From Pseudomonadota bacterium (GTDB lineage Bacteria; Pseudomonadota; Gammaproteobacteria; Burkholderiales; Gallionellaceae), in the NCBI GenBank assembly GCA_021783995.1, contig JAJXTH010000002.1:98976-160381 (forward strand): a stretch of 61,406 nucleotides of DNA. Reading direction: 5' to 3'. The notes below the pieces were generated by a model. The model saw only the letters and a program-made list of their open reading frames with translations, made no database searches and was not told where the DNA came from. This document shows, piece by piece, positions 52,889-61,406 of this stretch; the first letter of the stretch is position 1; every line of letters starts with the position of its first letter. The translations under genes and the position numbers were made by a program.

Positions 52889-54322
52889 TCAATGCTGAAT
52901 GTTGGCCGAGATGTACGCCTTCAATTCATTCACATCCGCATCCATCACATGAACGCGCTGCGGCAATTCCTCTATGCCTTCCAGCGCCTTCGGACGCTCG
53001 GGCTTTCTGCCCAGCGCCTCGACGATGGTCTCCTCGAACTTGGCAGGGAGCGCCGTCTCGAGGCAGATCAGCGGAAGCCCCGGCCTTCTCTGCTCGAGTC
53101 CAACCTTCAATCCGTCCGCGGTGTGCGTGTCTATCATCACGCCGTATTCATCCCAGAGCTCGCGTATCGTCTTCAACCTGTCCTGGTGCGTGCTCCTTCC
53201 CGATGCAAATCCGAAACCCGCCAAAGCATGCCAGTATTCCGTGCCCTTGATGTCGAAGGAACCGCCTTTATCTACCCTGCTCCAGAGCTCGCGGACCTTC
53301 TCCCCGTCCCGACCCACCAGATCGAAGACGAAGCGCTCGAAGTTGGAGGCCTTGGAGATGTCCATCGACGGGCTGCTGGTCTCGTAGGTATGCCTGGTAT
53401 CGCGCGGACGGTATGCCCCCGTCCTGAAGAACTCATCCAGCACGTCGTTCTCATTTGTCGCGAGTATCAGCTGGCCGATGGGCAAGCCCATCATCCGCGC
53501 GATATGCCCTGCGCAGATGTTGCCGAAGTTTCCTGAAGGCACGGAGAATGCGACCTCCTCGTCGTTCGATTTGGTCGCTGCAAAATAGCCCTTGAAGTAG
53601 TAGACGACCTGCGCCGACACCCTGCCCCAGTTAATCGAATTGACCGTGCCTATCTTGTGCGCCGCCTTGTATGCATGGTCGTTTGAGACCGCCTTCACCA
53701 TGTCCTGCGCGTCGTCGAACATGCCGTTGATCGCGATGTTATAGATGTTGGGGTCCGTGAGCGAATACATCTGCGCGCGCTGGAACGCGCTCATCTTGCC
53801 GTTGGGCGAGAGCATGAAGACGCGTATGCCCTTCTTCCCGCGCATCGCATATTCCGCGGCGGATCCTGTGTCTCCCGAGGTCGCACCCAGTATGTTGAGC
53901 TCCTGATGCTGCCTTTCCAGCGCATACTCGAAGAGGTTGCCCAGGAGCTGCATCGCCATGTCCTTGAACGCGAGCGTGGGGCCGTTTGAAAGCTCAAGCA
54001 GGTAGACACTCTCATCAAGCTTGCGCAGAGGAGTTACTTCAGAAAAGTCGGAATCCGCACGACCGTACCCATAAACCTGTGCGGTGTAGGTTTTATCTAC
54101 GATGGCCTTGAGATCGGCCGCCGGGATGTCGGTGGCGAATCTGGAAAGGATTTCGAATGCGAGATCGGCATAGGAGAGGCTGCGCCATGCGTCGAGTTCA
54201 TCTCTCGTTACCTTCGGATATGTTTCCGGCAGGTACAAGCCGCCGTCTGGAGCCAGGCCACCCAGCAGTATCTCTGTGAATGATTTTGCGGGGCTATTGC
54301 CGCGCGTGGAGATGTACTTCAT
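52889..54322 (-). CDS. thrC: Threonine synthase
   Basis: 477 residues of the long ThrC form: YISTRGNSPAKSFTE at the start, PLP lysine in GPTLAFKDMAMQ, GATSGDTGSAAEYAMRG phosphate loop. Makes threonine from O-phosphohomoserine. Starts right after the hom stop (TAAATG). Confidence 0.96.
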   Translation of the reverse strand: MKYISTRGNSPAKSFTEILLGGLAPDGGLYLPETYPKVTRDELDAWRSLSYADLAFEILSRFATDIPAADLKAIVDKTYTAQVYGYGRADSDFSEVTPLRKLDESVYLLELSNGPTLAFKDMAMQLLGNLFEYALERQHQELNILGATSGDTGSAAEYAMRGKKGIRVFMLSPNGKMSAFQRAQMYSLTDPNIYNIAINGMFDDAQDMVKAVSNDHAYKAAHKIGTVNSINWGRVSAQVVYYFKGYFAATKSNDEEVAFSVPSGNFGNICAGHIARMMGLPIGQLILATNENDVLDEFFRTGAYRPRDTRHTYETSSPSMDISKASNFERFVFDLVGRDGEKVRELWSRVDKGGSFDIKGTEYWHALAGFGFASGRSTHQDRLKTIRELWDEYGVMIDTHTADGLKVGLEQRRPGLPLICLETALPAKFEETIVEALGRKPERPKALEGIEELPQRVHVMDADVNELKAYISANIQH

Positions 54323-55636
54323 TTATTTCCCCAGCTCTTCCAGCCGCAACTTCGTGACCTTGCCGGCCACGACGCCCAGCGCCTCGATCTTGGTAGTCGC
54401 CGCGTTGATGGATCTTTCGCGCGTCTTGTGTGTCAGCATGATGAGGTCCGCCTGCGTCTCTCCTTCTTCTGGCTCCTTCTGTATCACAGCATCGATCGAG
54501 ATTTTCTCGTCGGCCAGAATGCGCGTGATGTCCGCGAGCACGCCCGTCTTGTCGGCGACGCGCAGCCTCAGATAGTAGCTCGTGACCACCTCGTCTATCG
54601 GCAGCATAGGTAGAGCTATCATCGCATCCGGCTGGAAGGCCAGATGAGGCACACGGTTTTCCGGGTCAGCCGTGTGCATGCGCGTGATGTCAACCAGATC
54701 CGCGATCACAGAGCTTGCGGTGGGTTCAGCACCCGCGCCCTTTCCGTAATAGAGCGTGGCCCCTACCGCGTCGGCCTGCACCAGCACCGCGTTCATCGCG
54801 CCTTCCACGTTAGCGATCAAACGTCTGGCTGGAATCAGCGTGGGGTGCACCCTGAGCTCCACGCCCTCGTCGGTTCGCCTGGTGATGCCAAGAAGTTTGA
54901 TGCGGTAGCCGAGCTGTTCCGCGTACTTGATGTCGATCGCGTCGAGCTTCGAGATTCCCTCGATGTAGGCCTTGTCGAACTGCACGGGTATGCCGAATGC
55001 AAGCGATGAGAGCAGCGTGATCTTGTGCGCGGCATCCACGCCTTCGATGTCGAAGGTGGGGTCTGCCTCCGCATAGCCCAGACGCTGCGCCTCCTTCAGC
55101 ACCGCATCGAATGACAAGCCCTTGTCGCGCATCTCGGACAGGATGAAATTGGTCGTGCCGTTGATGATGCCTGCAATCCACTCTATCCTGTTTGCAGTCA
55201 GCCCTTCCCTCACCGCCTTGATGATGGGGATGCCGCCTGCGACCGCTGCCTCGAAACCTATCATCACGCGCTTTTCCTGCGCGGCCTTGAATATCTCGTT
55301 GCCGTTCGTCGCAAGCAGCGCCTTGTTCGCGGTGACCACATGCTTGCCGTTCTTGATCGCCTGCATCACCAGATCCTTGGCAACCCCATAGCCGCCGATC
55401 AGCTCGATCACGATGTCGATCTCGGGATCGTTCACCACCGAGAAGGCATCGTCCGTTACGCGGCATGCGCCTTTGGTGATGTTCCTTGCAAGCTCTGTGT
55501 TCTTGTCGGCAACCGCCACAATACGGATCGGACGTCCTGCGCGCCTCGTGATCTCTTCGCTGTTTCGCTGCAGCACCGTGTATGTGCCGCCGCCTACCGT
55601 GCCTATACCCAGGAGTCCTACGTTGATCGGTTTCAT
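54323..55636 (-). CDS. hom: Homoserine dehydrogenase
   Basis: 437 residues: NAD(P) domain (VGLLGIGTVGGGTYTVL), catalytic region (VTANKALLATNG; AGIINGTTNFILSEM; DPTFDIEGVDAAHK) and C-terminal ACT domain (about 350-430; LRLRVADKTGVLADITRIL) for threonine feedback. Forms homoserine from aspartate semialdehyde. In one run with alaA upstream and thrC downstream. Confidence 0.96.
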   Translation of the reverse strand: MKPINVGLLGIGTVGGGTYTVLQRNSEEITRRAGRPIRIVAVADKNTELARNITKGACRVTDDAFSVVNDPEIDIVIELIGGYGVAKDLVMQAIKNGKHVVTANKALLATNGNEIFKAAQEKRVMIGFEAAVAGGIPIIKAVREGLTANRIEWIAGIINGTTNFILSEMRDKGLSFDAVLKEAQRLGYAEADPTFDIEGVDAAHKITLLSSLAFGIPVQFDKAYIEGISKLDAIDIKYAEQLGYRIKLLGITRRTDEGVELRVHPTLIPARRLIANVEGAMNAVLVQADAVGATLYYGKGAGAEPTASSVIADLVDITRMHTADPENRVPHLAFQPDAMIALPMLPIDEVVTSYYLRLRVADKTGVLADITRILADEKISIDAVIQKEPEEGETQADLIMLTHKTRERSINAATTKIEALGVVAGKVTKLRLEELGK

Positions 55637-55695
55637 ATTTAGTCCCAGTTGAAATTAACGTGCAGCTAATGCGGAATTGGCTTCCCGCCACGAGC

Positions 55696-56922
55696 TCATG
55701 TGTTATGCCGTTTGCGGTATTGTTCGAGAAAACGCGCGATGCGCGCGAACGCCTCGACCAGATCGTCCACATTGGGCAGAAACACGATGCGCAGATGATC
55801 GGGATGTACCCAGTTGAAACCTGTGCCCTGCACCACCAGCACCTTCTCGGACTCCAGGAGCTCCAGTATGAACTGCTGGTCGTCCTTTATCGGGTAGACC
55901 GCAGGGTCCAGACGGGGGAACAGATAAAGTCCCGCCCTGGGCTTGACGCAGGTGATGCCGGGTATCTGGGTAAGCAGCTTGTAGGCGAGGTCGCGCTGTT
56001 TGGCAAGCCTGCCGCTGGGAGCGACCAGGTCGTGGATGCTCTGATAGCCGCCCAGCGCCGTCTGTATCGCAAACTGCCCAGGCACGTTGGAGCAGAGGCG
56101 CATCGAGGCCAGTATCGTAAGGCCGTTGATATAGTCCTGGGCGTGCTTCTTCTCGCCCGACACCACCATCCAGCCCGAGCGGTAGCCGCAGGCACGGTAA
56201 TTCTTGGAAAGCCCGTTCAGTGTGACGAACAGAACCTCGTCGGAGAGCGAAGCGATCGAGGTATGGGTCGCGCCGTCGTAGAGCATCTTGTCGTAGATCT
56301 CGTCGGCGAAGATGATCAGATTGTTTTCCTTCGCGATCTGCACGATCTCCTTCAGGATGTCGTCGGAATAGAGCGCGCCTGTCGGATTGTTCGGATTGAT
56401 GATCACGATCGCGCGCGTGTTCTCCGTGATCTTGGATCTCATGTCGGCAAGATCCGGGTTCCATTCGTTGGCCTCGTCACAGAGGTAATGGCGCGGCGTG
56501 CCGCCCGCCAGCGTGACAGCAGCCGTCCAGAGCGGATAATCGGGCGCGGGCACCAGCACCTCGTCGCCCGTATTGAGCAAACCCTGCATCGCCATCACGA
56601 TGAGCTCGGACGCGCCGTTGCCGATGTAAATGTCATCGAGCCCCACGCCTGCAATCTTCTTCGACTGGCAGTAGTGCATGATCGCCTTGCGCGCCGCGAA
56701 CATGCCCTTGGAGTCAGAATATCCTGAAGAGTTGGGCAGGTTCAGTATCACGTCCTGCTGGATCTCCTCGGGCGCCTCGAAGCCGAAGGGCGCCAGGTTG
56801 CCGATGTTCAGCTTGATGATGCGCTGCCCCTCTTCCTCCATCTGTTTTGCGCGTTCCATGACCGGCCCGCGTATGTCATAGCATACGTTGGCGAGTTTGC
56901 TGGATTTCAGGATAGGTTTCAC
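55696..56922 (-). CDS. alaA: Alanine-type aminotransferase
   Basis: 408 residues starting at a GTG. Class I aminotransferase closely resembling E. coli AlaA: SSKLANVCYDIRGPV, IYIGNGASELIVMAMQ, INPNNPTGALYS, PLP lysine in LNGLSKNYRACGYRSGW. Makes alanine from pyruvate and glutamate. The order alaA-hom-thrC is common in Betaproteobacteria. Confidence 0.94.
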   Translation of the reverse strand: MKPILKSSKLANVCYDIRGPVMERAKQMEEEGQRIIKLNIGNLAPFGFEAPEEIQQDVILNLPNSSGYSDSKGMFAARKAIMHYCQSKKIAGVGLDDIYIGNGASELIVMAMQGLLNTGDEVLVPAPDYPLWTAAVTLAGGTPRHYLCDEANEWNPDLADMRSKITENTRAIVIINPNNPTGALYSDDILKEIVQIAKENNLIIFADEIYDKMLYDGATHTSIASLSDEVLFVTLNGLSKNYRACGYRSGWMVVSGEKKHAQDYINGLTILASMRLCSNVPGQFAIQTALGGYQSIHDLVAPSGRLAKQRDLAYKLLTQIPGITCVKPRAGLYLFPRLDPAVYPIKDDQQFILELLESEKVLVVQGTGFNWVHPDHLRIVFLPNVDDLVEAFARIARFLEQYRKRHNT

Positions 56923-57040
56923 TTGTCGTTTCTCGAATTGTCCGAAGAGGTACGAAAAATCCTGATTTTACCCGCGCAATACGCTTGCAGCAAATTTGAT
57001 TGCTCAAATCTACAGGCTCAGATGAAAACAATCAGGCATG

Positions 57041-57068
57041 AAAAGCCGGGCCAGCACGCCCGACTTTT
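57041..57068 (-). terminator. Terminator after the DUF934 gene
   Basis: Inverted repeat AAAAGCCGGGC/GCCCGACTTTT around CAGCAC with one G-U pair. On the minus strand it ends in TTTT and lies 17 bases past the DUF934 stop. It separates that gene from alaA. Confidence 0.8.
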
Positions 57069-57084
57069 CATGGGAGTCGACAGT

Positions 57085-57501
57085 TCAGGCAAATCTTGCA
57101 ATGCGTACATCGAGTTCTTCTTCCTCATGCCAGTCTGTATCGCCTTCTTTTTCGATGGCGCGCAACTCGTTGCTGTATCCATAGAGTTCACGCAACTGTC
57201 TGGCCTTTGCATGTCCCCGGCTCGTATCGTCGGAACTGAATTCAATGGCTATCACGGTAAAGTCATCGATGTCGTTTGCAATGGCATGAGCCTCGTCGCT
57301 GACAGCCAGAAATATGCCGAGAGGCCATCCATGCTCATATTCTCGATGTATCAGTTCGGCGCGCCGTGCATTCCAGACCTGAAACGGCACCAGCAGTGGA
57401 CCGACTGGCAGTTTCACGCTTTGCGGTGTATCGTCCTGCTCTACCTTCAAGATCTTCCATCCATCAGTCGAGATTCTGTCATTCCTGATTTGCTGAAACA
57501 T
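57085..57501 (-). CDS. DUF934 family protein, shortened
   Basis: 138 residues from the ATG at 57501 (GGAGGTG upstream). DUF934 features: VWNARRAELI, GWPLGIFLAVSDEAHAIAND, VIAIEFSS and ARQLRELYGYSNELRAI. The C-terminal RDQ...RCGFDAF-type segment of the family is replaced by an acidic DWHEEEELDVRIARFA. Family members sit with sulfite reductase or cysH genes; none is here. An orphan, possibly repurposed. Confidence 0.78.
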   Translation of the reverse strand: MFQQIRNDRISTDGWKILKVEQDDTPQSVKLPVGPLLVPFQVWNARRAELIHREYEHGWPLGIFLAVSDEAHAIANDIDDFTVIAIEFSSDDTSRGHAKARQLRELYGYSNELRAIEKEGDTDWHEEEELDVRIARFA

Positions 57502-57888
57502 TTTCCCACCTCCATTTTGATTGATCAAAAGTTGCAGGAAAACAGTCTAGCGACAACCCCCGCCGGCATTAAATACATAATTGTTAATTGTTAATAGCTT
57601 GCGCGTATATGGCCAAACCGCAATACTGGGTTTTTCTTGCAGGCCTACAGGCATGGAAGCGGAATGGTGTGAATTCTGGTCGAAATGAACACCCTTCATG
57701 CTCATTCGTGAACGCCGCTTATTCATGAAGCCCACTGTCGCCTCGTAACAGACGTACTGATTAGCGATCTCAAAGATAAAGCCTGGCCAAACGGTCATTC
57801 TCAACACAGCAATAACGATGGCTGCTTTACACAGATTTTCGGACCTCCTCCAAATTTAGACTAAAAACGGCAACGCAGAGTACTGCGA
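57502..57888. other. 387-base stretch between DUF934 and mgtA, no confident gene
   Basis: AT-richer than the surroundings, with direct repeats TAATTGT/TTAATTG at 57580-57597 suited to a promoter of the DUF934 gene. An 86-codon minus-strand reading frame (57547-57807; includes MPVGLQEKPSIAVWPYTRK) has no SD and no family I can name. No clear mgtA terminator. Confidence 0.5.
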
Positions 57889-60654
57889 CTACTGCCAACC
57901 ATACCGCCGCAAGTAAAACCTCTTCATCGCTTGTATCAGAACCATATAACTCAATAGCGTTACAGCAAGAATTGGAAAGTAAAGCAATGGCAAGGCTTGC
58001 AACTTGAAGTAGTGCGCCACCGGCCCCATGGGAATGAAGATGCCCAAGGCCATGATGACAGTCGTCATCACCAGTAGCGGAATGCTCGGCCAGCTTTGGA
58101 TGAACGGGATTTTCTGCGTGCGGATCATGTGCACCACCAGTGTCTGCGTCATGAGGCTTTCGACAAACCAGCCAGACTGGAACAAGGTCTGATGTGCAGG
58201 CGTATTGGCGGAAAAAACGAACCACATCACGATATAGGTCGTGATGTCGAAGATCGAACTGACCGGACCAAAGTAGATCATGAACCGCCCGATTTCTCCA
58301 GGATTCCACCGTTGCGGGGACCTGACCAGCTCTTCGTCCACACGGTCGAAAGGGATGGAGGTCTGGGAGATGTCATAGAGCAGATTCAACACCAGCAGGT
58401 GCATCGGCAGCATGGGCAGAAAGGGAATGAAGGCGCTCGCCGCAAGAACCGAGAACATGTTGCCGAAGTTGGAGCTCGCCGTCATCTTGATATACTTCAG
58501 GATGTTGGCGAAAGTCTTCCTGCCCTCAATCACCCCCTCCTCCAGCACCATCAGACTCTTCTCCAGGAGAATGATGTCGGCCGCCTCCTTGGCGATGTCC
58601 ACTGCGGTATCGACAGAAATTCCAATGTCCGCAGTACGCAAAGCTGGCGCGTCGTTGATACCATCCCCCATGAACCCAACTACATGACCGTTAACCTTTA
58701 GCTGGCTGACGACCCGCTCTTTTTGCGCTGGTGAGAGTTTGGCGAAGATGTTGGTTGTCTCAACAGCTTGAGCAAGTTCAGCATCGCTCATGCGCTCAAT
58801 GTCGCTTCCTTTGAGCAGACCCTGTTGGGGAAGTCCGACCTCCCGGCATATCTTTGAAGTAACAAGTTCGTTGTCACCGGTCAACACTTTAACGGTGATG
58901 CCATGGGCGGCCAGTGCCTCAAGCGCCGGAATGGTGGTCTCCTTCGGAGGGTCGAGAAAGGCTACGTAGCCGACCAGCGTCATCTCCGCCTCGTCGGTTA
59001 CACCATACACATTCTTGGCCGGCGGAAATTCCTTCACTGCGACGGCCACCACTCTCAGGCCATCTTCGTTGAGTTCGGCAGTGACAGTGCGCACCCGCTC
59101 CAGGAGTTCCGGGGACAGCTCCTCTTCCGACTCGCCACTGCGGACGCGGTTGCAGGTTGCAAGAATTTCCTCGACCGCACCTTTGCAAATCAAGAGATGA
59201 TGCTTGTCGTGCTTGGCAACCACGACCGACATTCGCCGACGCTGGAAATCGAACGGAATCTCGTCAATCTTTTGGTAGTTGGCCGCTGGATTCAGTTCCT
59301 TATGAACCTCTGTGTGCTCGAGTACGGCGACATCAAGCAGGTTTTTCAGGCCTGTCTGATAGTAGCTGTTGAGGTACGCGAGCTCCAGGACGTCATCAGA
59401 CTCTTCACCCAAAATGTCGGTGTGCTTGGCAAGAAATATCTTGTCCTGGGTTAGGGTGCCCGTCTTATCAGTGCACAGCACGTCCATGGCGCCGAAATTC
59501 TGGATGGCATCAAGACGCTTCACGATGACCTTATGGCGCGACAGGATCACCGCACCTTTAGCAAGCGTCGAGGTGACAATCATGGGCAGCATTTCAGGAG
59601 TCAGGCCAACAGCGATGGACAGCGCGAAGAGAGCGGCCTCCACCCAATCTCCCTTCATGAAGCCGTTGATGACCAGCACCAGCGGCGACATCACAAACAT
59701 AAAGCGGATCAGCAGCCACGCCACCTGGTTGACGCCAGCCTGGAATTGAGTGGTGACGCGGCTGGTGGCTGTGACGCGTTGCGTCAATGCACCGAAATAG
59801 GTACGACTACCGGTATTGACAACCACAGCCATGGCGGAACCTGACACAACGTTGGTTCCCATAAACAGGAGGTTATCGAATTCCAGTGGATTCGTCGACT
59901 CGGACTCGCGCTGCACTGAAAACTTTTCGACGGGCAGGGATTCGCCCGTCATTGCGGCCTGACTGAGAAACAGGTCCTTAGCTGTCATCACACGGCAATC
60001 CGCCGGGATCATGTCGCCAGCGGAAAGGTAGATGATGTCGCCAGGCACCAGTTCGCGTATCGGCACTTCGACTTTTCTCGACGGCTTCGGATGAAGTTGC
60101 ACATCGAAGTAGCGCAACGCATCCTCCCTTGCGTCTTCGGCAATATCGCGACGCAAGACCGTAGCCGTATTGGTCACCATGGCCTTAAGTTTGACAGCGG
60201 CACTATTCGATTTACGTTCCTGCCAGAAGCGAATACCGACAGAAAGCACAACCATCGAACTGATCACGATGGTGGCGCGCATGTCTTCTGTAAGATAGGA
60301 AATCGTCGCCAGCAGGGTCAGCAAAATGTCGAATGGCGTTTTGTAGCAATGCCAGAGGTGCTGCCACCATGTCGGTGGTTTTTCATGCTCGACTTCGTTA
60401 TAACCGAAACGCTCCTTCATCAGATCGGAGTGCGGCTCGGAGATTCCATCCCGATGAGAATCCAGCCGCTCCAGCAGAGCATCAATATCGGATTTCGCAG
60501 CTGCCACCAACTCCTGAGAGAGATCGTGAGGCAATTCGCGGTTAACCTGGGTGCCGATGAGGCTCTCGAACATGGCCAGCCGCCGGAACTGTTGTTCCAG
60601 ACCGCGGGTGCGAATGAAATTCGCGAATAGTTCCTTCAGGAAGTTAAGGTTCAT
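57889..60654 (-). CDS. mgtA: Magnesium-transporting P-type ATPase MgtA
   Basis: 921 residues from the ATG at 60654 (GGAGATTC upstream). Type IIIB P-type ATPase: MTGESLPVEKF, M4 AVGLTPEMLPMIVTS, LCTDKTGTLTQDKIFL, KGAVEEILATC, VGFMGDGINDAPALRTADIGIS, and a C-terminal RRYGWQ. Imports Mg2+ across the inner membrane, usually when Mg2+ is low. Preceded by a small ORF with a strong SD and a long leader; placed next to an IS5 end, so lateral gain is possible. Confidence 0.95.
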   Translation of the reverse strand: MNLNFLKELFANFIRTRGLEQQFRRLAMFESLIGTQVNRELPHDLSQELVAAAKSDIDALLERLDSHRDGISEPHSDLMKERFGYNEVEHEKPPTWWQHLWHCYKTPFDILLTLLATISYLTEDMRATIVISSMVVLSVGIRFWQERKSNSAAVKLKAMVTNTATVLRRDIAEDAREDALRYFDVQLHPKPSRKVEVPIRELVPGDIIYLSAGDMIPADCRVMTAKDLFLSQAAMTGESLPVEKFSVQRESESTNPLEFDNLLFMGTNVVSGSAMAVVVNTGSRTYFGALTQRVTATSRVTTQFQAGVNQVAWLLIRFMFVMSPLVLVINGFMKGDWVEAALFALSIAVGLTPEMLPMIVTSTLAKGAVILSRHKVIVKRLDAIQNFGAMDVLCTDKTGTLTQDKIFLAKHTDILGEESDDVLELAYLNSYYQTGLKNLLDVAVLEHTEVHKELNPAANYQKIDEIPFDFQRRRMSVVVAKHDKHHLLICKGAVEEILATCNRVRSGESEEELSPELLERVRTVTAELNEDGLRVVAVAVKEFPPAKNVYGVTDEAEMTLVGYVAFLDPPKETTIPALEALAAHGITVKVLTGDNELVTSKICREVGLPQQGLLKGSDIERMSDAELAQAVETTNIFAKLSPAQKERVVSQLKVNGHVVGFMGDGINDAPALRTADIGISVDTAVDIAKEAADIILLEKSLMVLEEGVIEGRKTFANILKYIKMTASSNFGNMFSVLAASAFIPFLPMLPMHLLVLNLLYDISQTSIPFDRVDEELVRSPQRWNPGEIGRFMIYFGPVSSIFDITTYIVMWFVFSANTPAHQTLFQSGWFVESLMTQTLVVHMIRTQKIPFIQSWPSIPLLVMTTVIMALGIFIPMGPVAHYFKLQALPLLYFPILAVTLLSYMVLIQAMKRFYLRRYGWQ

Positions 60655-60695
60655 GTTTGAATCTCCGAAGTTACTGGTCAAGTTACGCCAGGAGT

Positions 60696-60878
60696 CTACC
60701 GAGGGTTGAGTTCGACTAACAGGCCATAACCCCCAGGGACAGCAGGCTGCTTGGAGTCACTCCACAAAGAACAATCGACAACGTGTGCTTGGTCGGCCAT
60801 TTTGGCACGGCCATATTGCTGAATGATTGAAGCGATACGAATAAAATGAACCAGGCTGTTCCAGATTTCGAATGTCAT
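60696..60878 (-). CDS. Small ORF upstream of mgtA, possible leader peptide or cotranscribed small protein
   Basis: 60 residues starting MTFEIWNSLVHFIRIAS, ending GYGLLVELNPR. A strong AGGAGGAA lies 7 bases before the ATG, and the stop is 41 bases before the mgtA start. mgtA genes of enterics have a short proline-rich leader (MgtL) that senses Mg2+; this one is longer with only three prolines and is not a homologue by eye. No named family. Confidence 0.55.
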   Translation of the reverse strand: MTFEIWNSLVHFIRIASIIQQYGRAKMADQAHVVDCSLWSDSKQPAVPGGYGLLVELNPR

Positions 60879-61282
60879 TTTGTATTCCTCCTCGGTTTGA
60901 CGGACAACCTATGGCTGCCATCCAGAGAACAAAACGCCGGTTACGTACAGCTTGTCACAGCCGCTAACGGCAAAATGCTGTGCGTCCCAGGTGATCCCGT
61001 TCGCCAGCGCGAAACGAAAAAACCCGACCCGACAAACAAAAAGGAGGTGGTCAAAAATCGCCTGTCCGGCGAAGGCTGCTACTGTGTATTGACTTGCTTG
61101 ACGCACCGTCCCGCTTTTTCAGCGAGACGGCGGTATGAGAATGGACTCGTACTGCAGACTCGCTGATTACTTCCAGGAACTACTATACGGACTGTCCATT
61201 GGGGTACCCCCGTTGTTGAGATGGCGCGCATTCTGAACTGTGGTTTTTGGCATGTCAATAACTTTTTTAGCAACTTTTTTAG
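60879..61282 (-). other. Long mgtA leader/upstream region
   Basis: About 400 bases without a firm gene. A GTG-initiated 65-codon frame (60909-61106; contains VCRVGFFRFALANG) has no convincing SD. A short hairpin CCGTCCCGCTTTTTCAGCGAGACGG-like dyad (61107-61132) is visible: CCGTC..GACGG. No M-box consensus recognised. May hold a regulatory RNA of mgtA. Confidence 0.4.
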
Positions 61283-61406
61283 GGAAACGCTGATTTATTC
61301 TGATGTACCGCCTTGAGCGGTTAAAATCTGATAAAATTGTATCCATTTGATTTATTGAGAATAAGGCGATGCAAGCGAGTTTTTCTGAACTGGAATATGC
61401 GGCAAA
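61283..61406 (+). mobile_element. Left end of an IS5-family insertion sequence (cut by the window end)
   Basis: The end GGAAACGCTGATTTATTC, followed by a leader and an ATG, is typical of IS5-group elements. The four bases before it, TTAG, fit the YTAR target of IS5 elements. The rest lies beyond the window. Confidence 0.75.
61369..61406 (+). CDS. IS5-family transposase, first 12 codons
   Basis: MQASFSELEYAA is the usual start of one IS5 transposase group. AAGG lies just before the ATG. Partial; cut by the end of the window. Confidence 0.75.
   Translation, partial: MQASFSELEYAA

Noticed and set aside
57827-58309. 160-codon minus-strand frame with a hydrophobic end.
   Set aside because: It overlaps the mgtA 3' end in another frame, and its hydrophobicity mirrors the mgtA membrane helices.
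60909-61106. 65-codon GTG-initiated frame upstream of the mgtA leader ORF.
   Set aside because: No convincing SD, no family, and it overlaps a probable untranslated leader.
60879-61282. M-box (ykoK) magnesium riboswitch before mgtA.
   Set aside because: I could not match the conserved M-box segments by eye; a covariance search would decide.

Overview
The window reads as chromosomal DNA of a Betaproteobacterium, most likely from Nitrosomonadales and possibly near Gallionellaceae. This placement is an inference from gene order (msrB-yciB-yciI-bolA-parvulin close to purL; alaA, hom and thrC together), from the Fur-linked iron genes and from protein style. No rRNA or tRNA gene was recognised. 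About 55 genes can be supported, most of them tightly packed.

Layout. 1-2.7 kb is an accessory edge: an 8-bp satellite, a vapBC toxin-antitoxin pair, a stray copy of the 3' end of tpm, and an IS1111-type insertion sequence lodged inside a palindromic repeat. 2.7-8.7 kb holds a beta-propeller protein, two Opp-type permeases without an ATPase, a DUF302 protein and a large solute-binding lipoprotein. 8.75-10.5 kb has a small Ser/Gln-rich protein and a nucleotide cyclase fused to a hemerythrin. 10.5-17.4 kb is housekeeping (ygfZ, a GNAT, an L,D-transpeptidase, tadA, bcp, PIN-PhoH, msrB, yciB, yciI, bolA, a parvulin). 17.4-18.85 kb is a small island with a two-gene ribbon-helix-helix/coiled-coil operon and a graveyard of broken genes (GNAT, DUF5615 toxin, DUF433 antitoxin), with copies of one repeat motif near the breaks. 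Then come tpm and purL, nnrD, a SpeE-like protein, cytochrome b561, a P-type ATPase, and fur divergent from a cupredoxin-FTR1-outer membrane protein operon behind a Fur box. 30.5-34.8 kb holds a GGDEF response regulator, a His-rich PbpG, a cardiolipin synthase and its endonuclease-like partner.

34.8-52.9 kb is the most interesting block: a divergent catabolic regulon around an IclR regulator. Leftward, on the minus strand: a phosphoketolase/transketolase-like enzyme, a DUF1537 acid-sugar kinase, a Liv-type ABC transporter (binding protein, permease, fused permease-ATPase, ATPase), MmsA, a tartronate-semialdehyde-reductase-like enzyme and a hydroxypyruvate-reductase-like enzyme. Rightward: GlcG and LutABC, met by a convergent glycerate 2-kinase and an AEC transporter. 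Together they look like uptake and breakdown of an unknown hydroxy or sugar acid that ends at glycerate, pyruvate and acyl-CoA.

52.9-56.9 kb encodes threonine and alanine synthesis (thrC, hom, alaA), then a shortened DUF934 protein. mgtA with an unusual upstream small ORF follows, and the window ends a few codons into an IS5-family transposase.
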